From: Acidimicrobiia bacterium
GTDB taxonomy: Bacteria; Actinomycetota; Acidimicrobiia; Acidimicrobiales; Bin134
DNA: 5,921 nt
Direction of reading: 5' to 3'
Assembly: GCA_009843565.1 (NCBI GenBank)
Contig: VYDF01000267.1
Coordinates: 1 to 5,921, forward strand
Below are positions 5,885 through 5,921 of the stretch, piece by piece (position 1 is the first letter of the stretch; every line of letters begins with the position of its first letter). A program made the position numbers and the translations under genes. The notes beneath the pieces were generated by a model that ran no database searches, was not told the DNA's origin, and worked only from the letters and a program-made list of their open reading frames with translations.

Positions 5885-5921
5885 CCGGCCCTGGGTGGTC
5901 GGCTGCTGGCCCGGCCCGCCT

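Noticed and set aside
1..5921. Defence system, mobile element, CRISPR array, tRNA or biosynthetic cluster
   Set aside because: No repeats, integrase or transposase motifs, toxin-antitoxin pairs, nucleases or tRNA-like folds were seen. The genes are housekeeping or general metabolic types.

Overview
The window is dense, GC-rich coding DNA with strong G/C preference at third codon positions, a GTG start and many overlapping gene ends. The FtsH sequence, the gene packing and the small membrane thioredoxin-like protein beside ftsH suggest a high-GC actinobacterium, possibly of the Acidimicrobiia type. That placement is an inference from style, not from a marker gene. I see no tRNA, rRNA, CRISPR array, insertion sequence or phage gene, and no gene-free stretch longer than 14 bases.

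Right block (5921 down to 2155, minus strand): ftsH, then a membrane-anchored thioredoxin-like protein, a class I SAM methyltransferase and a crotonase (enoyl-CoA hydratase-like) protein. Each junction overlaps or nearly abuts (16-base overlap, 4-base gap, 8-base overlap), so this is probably one transcript with coupled translation. ftsH may begin beyond the right edge.

Middle (1124 to 2158, plus strand): a ketopantoate reductase-family gene with every catalytic residue I can place. It converges on the crotonase gene so tightly that both stop codons lie in one CTAG. A candidate terminator hairpin for it sits inside the crotonase coding sequence.

Left block (1109 down to 1, minus strand): a small cupin gene, then the N-terminal part of an ADP-forming acyl-CoA synthetase joined to it by an ATGA overlap. 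The cupin gene diverges from the reductase gene across only 14 bases, which hold both ribosome-binding sites.

The most notable observation is in the acyl-CoA synthetase. An in-frame TAG at 40-42 interrupts a conserved strand, and family-like sequence resumes in the same frame immediately after it. This looks like a point nonsense mutation or a base-calling error. Several products touch CoA chemistry (acyl-CoA synthetase, ketopantoate reductase, crotonase), but they lie in separate transcription units and I see no convincing evidence for one new pathway. I did not find a clearly new biological system here.
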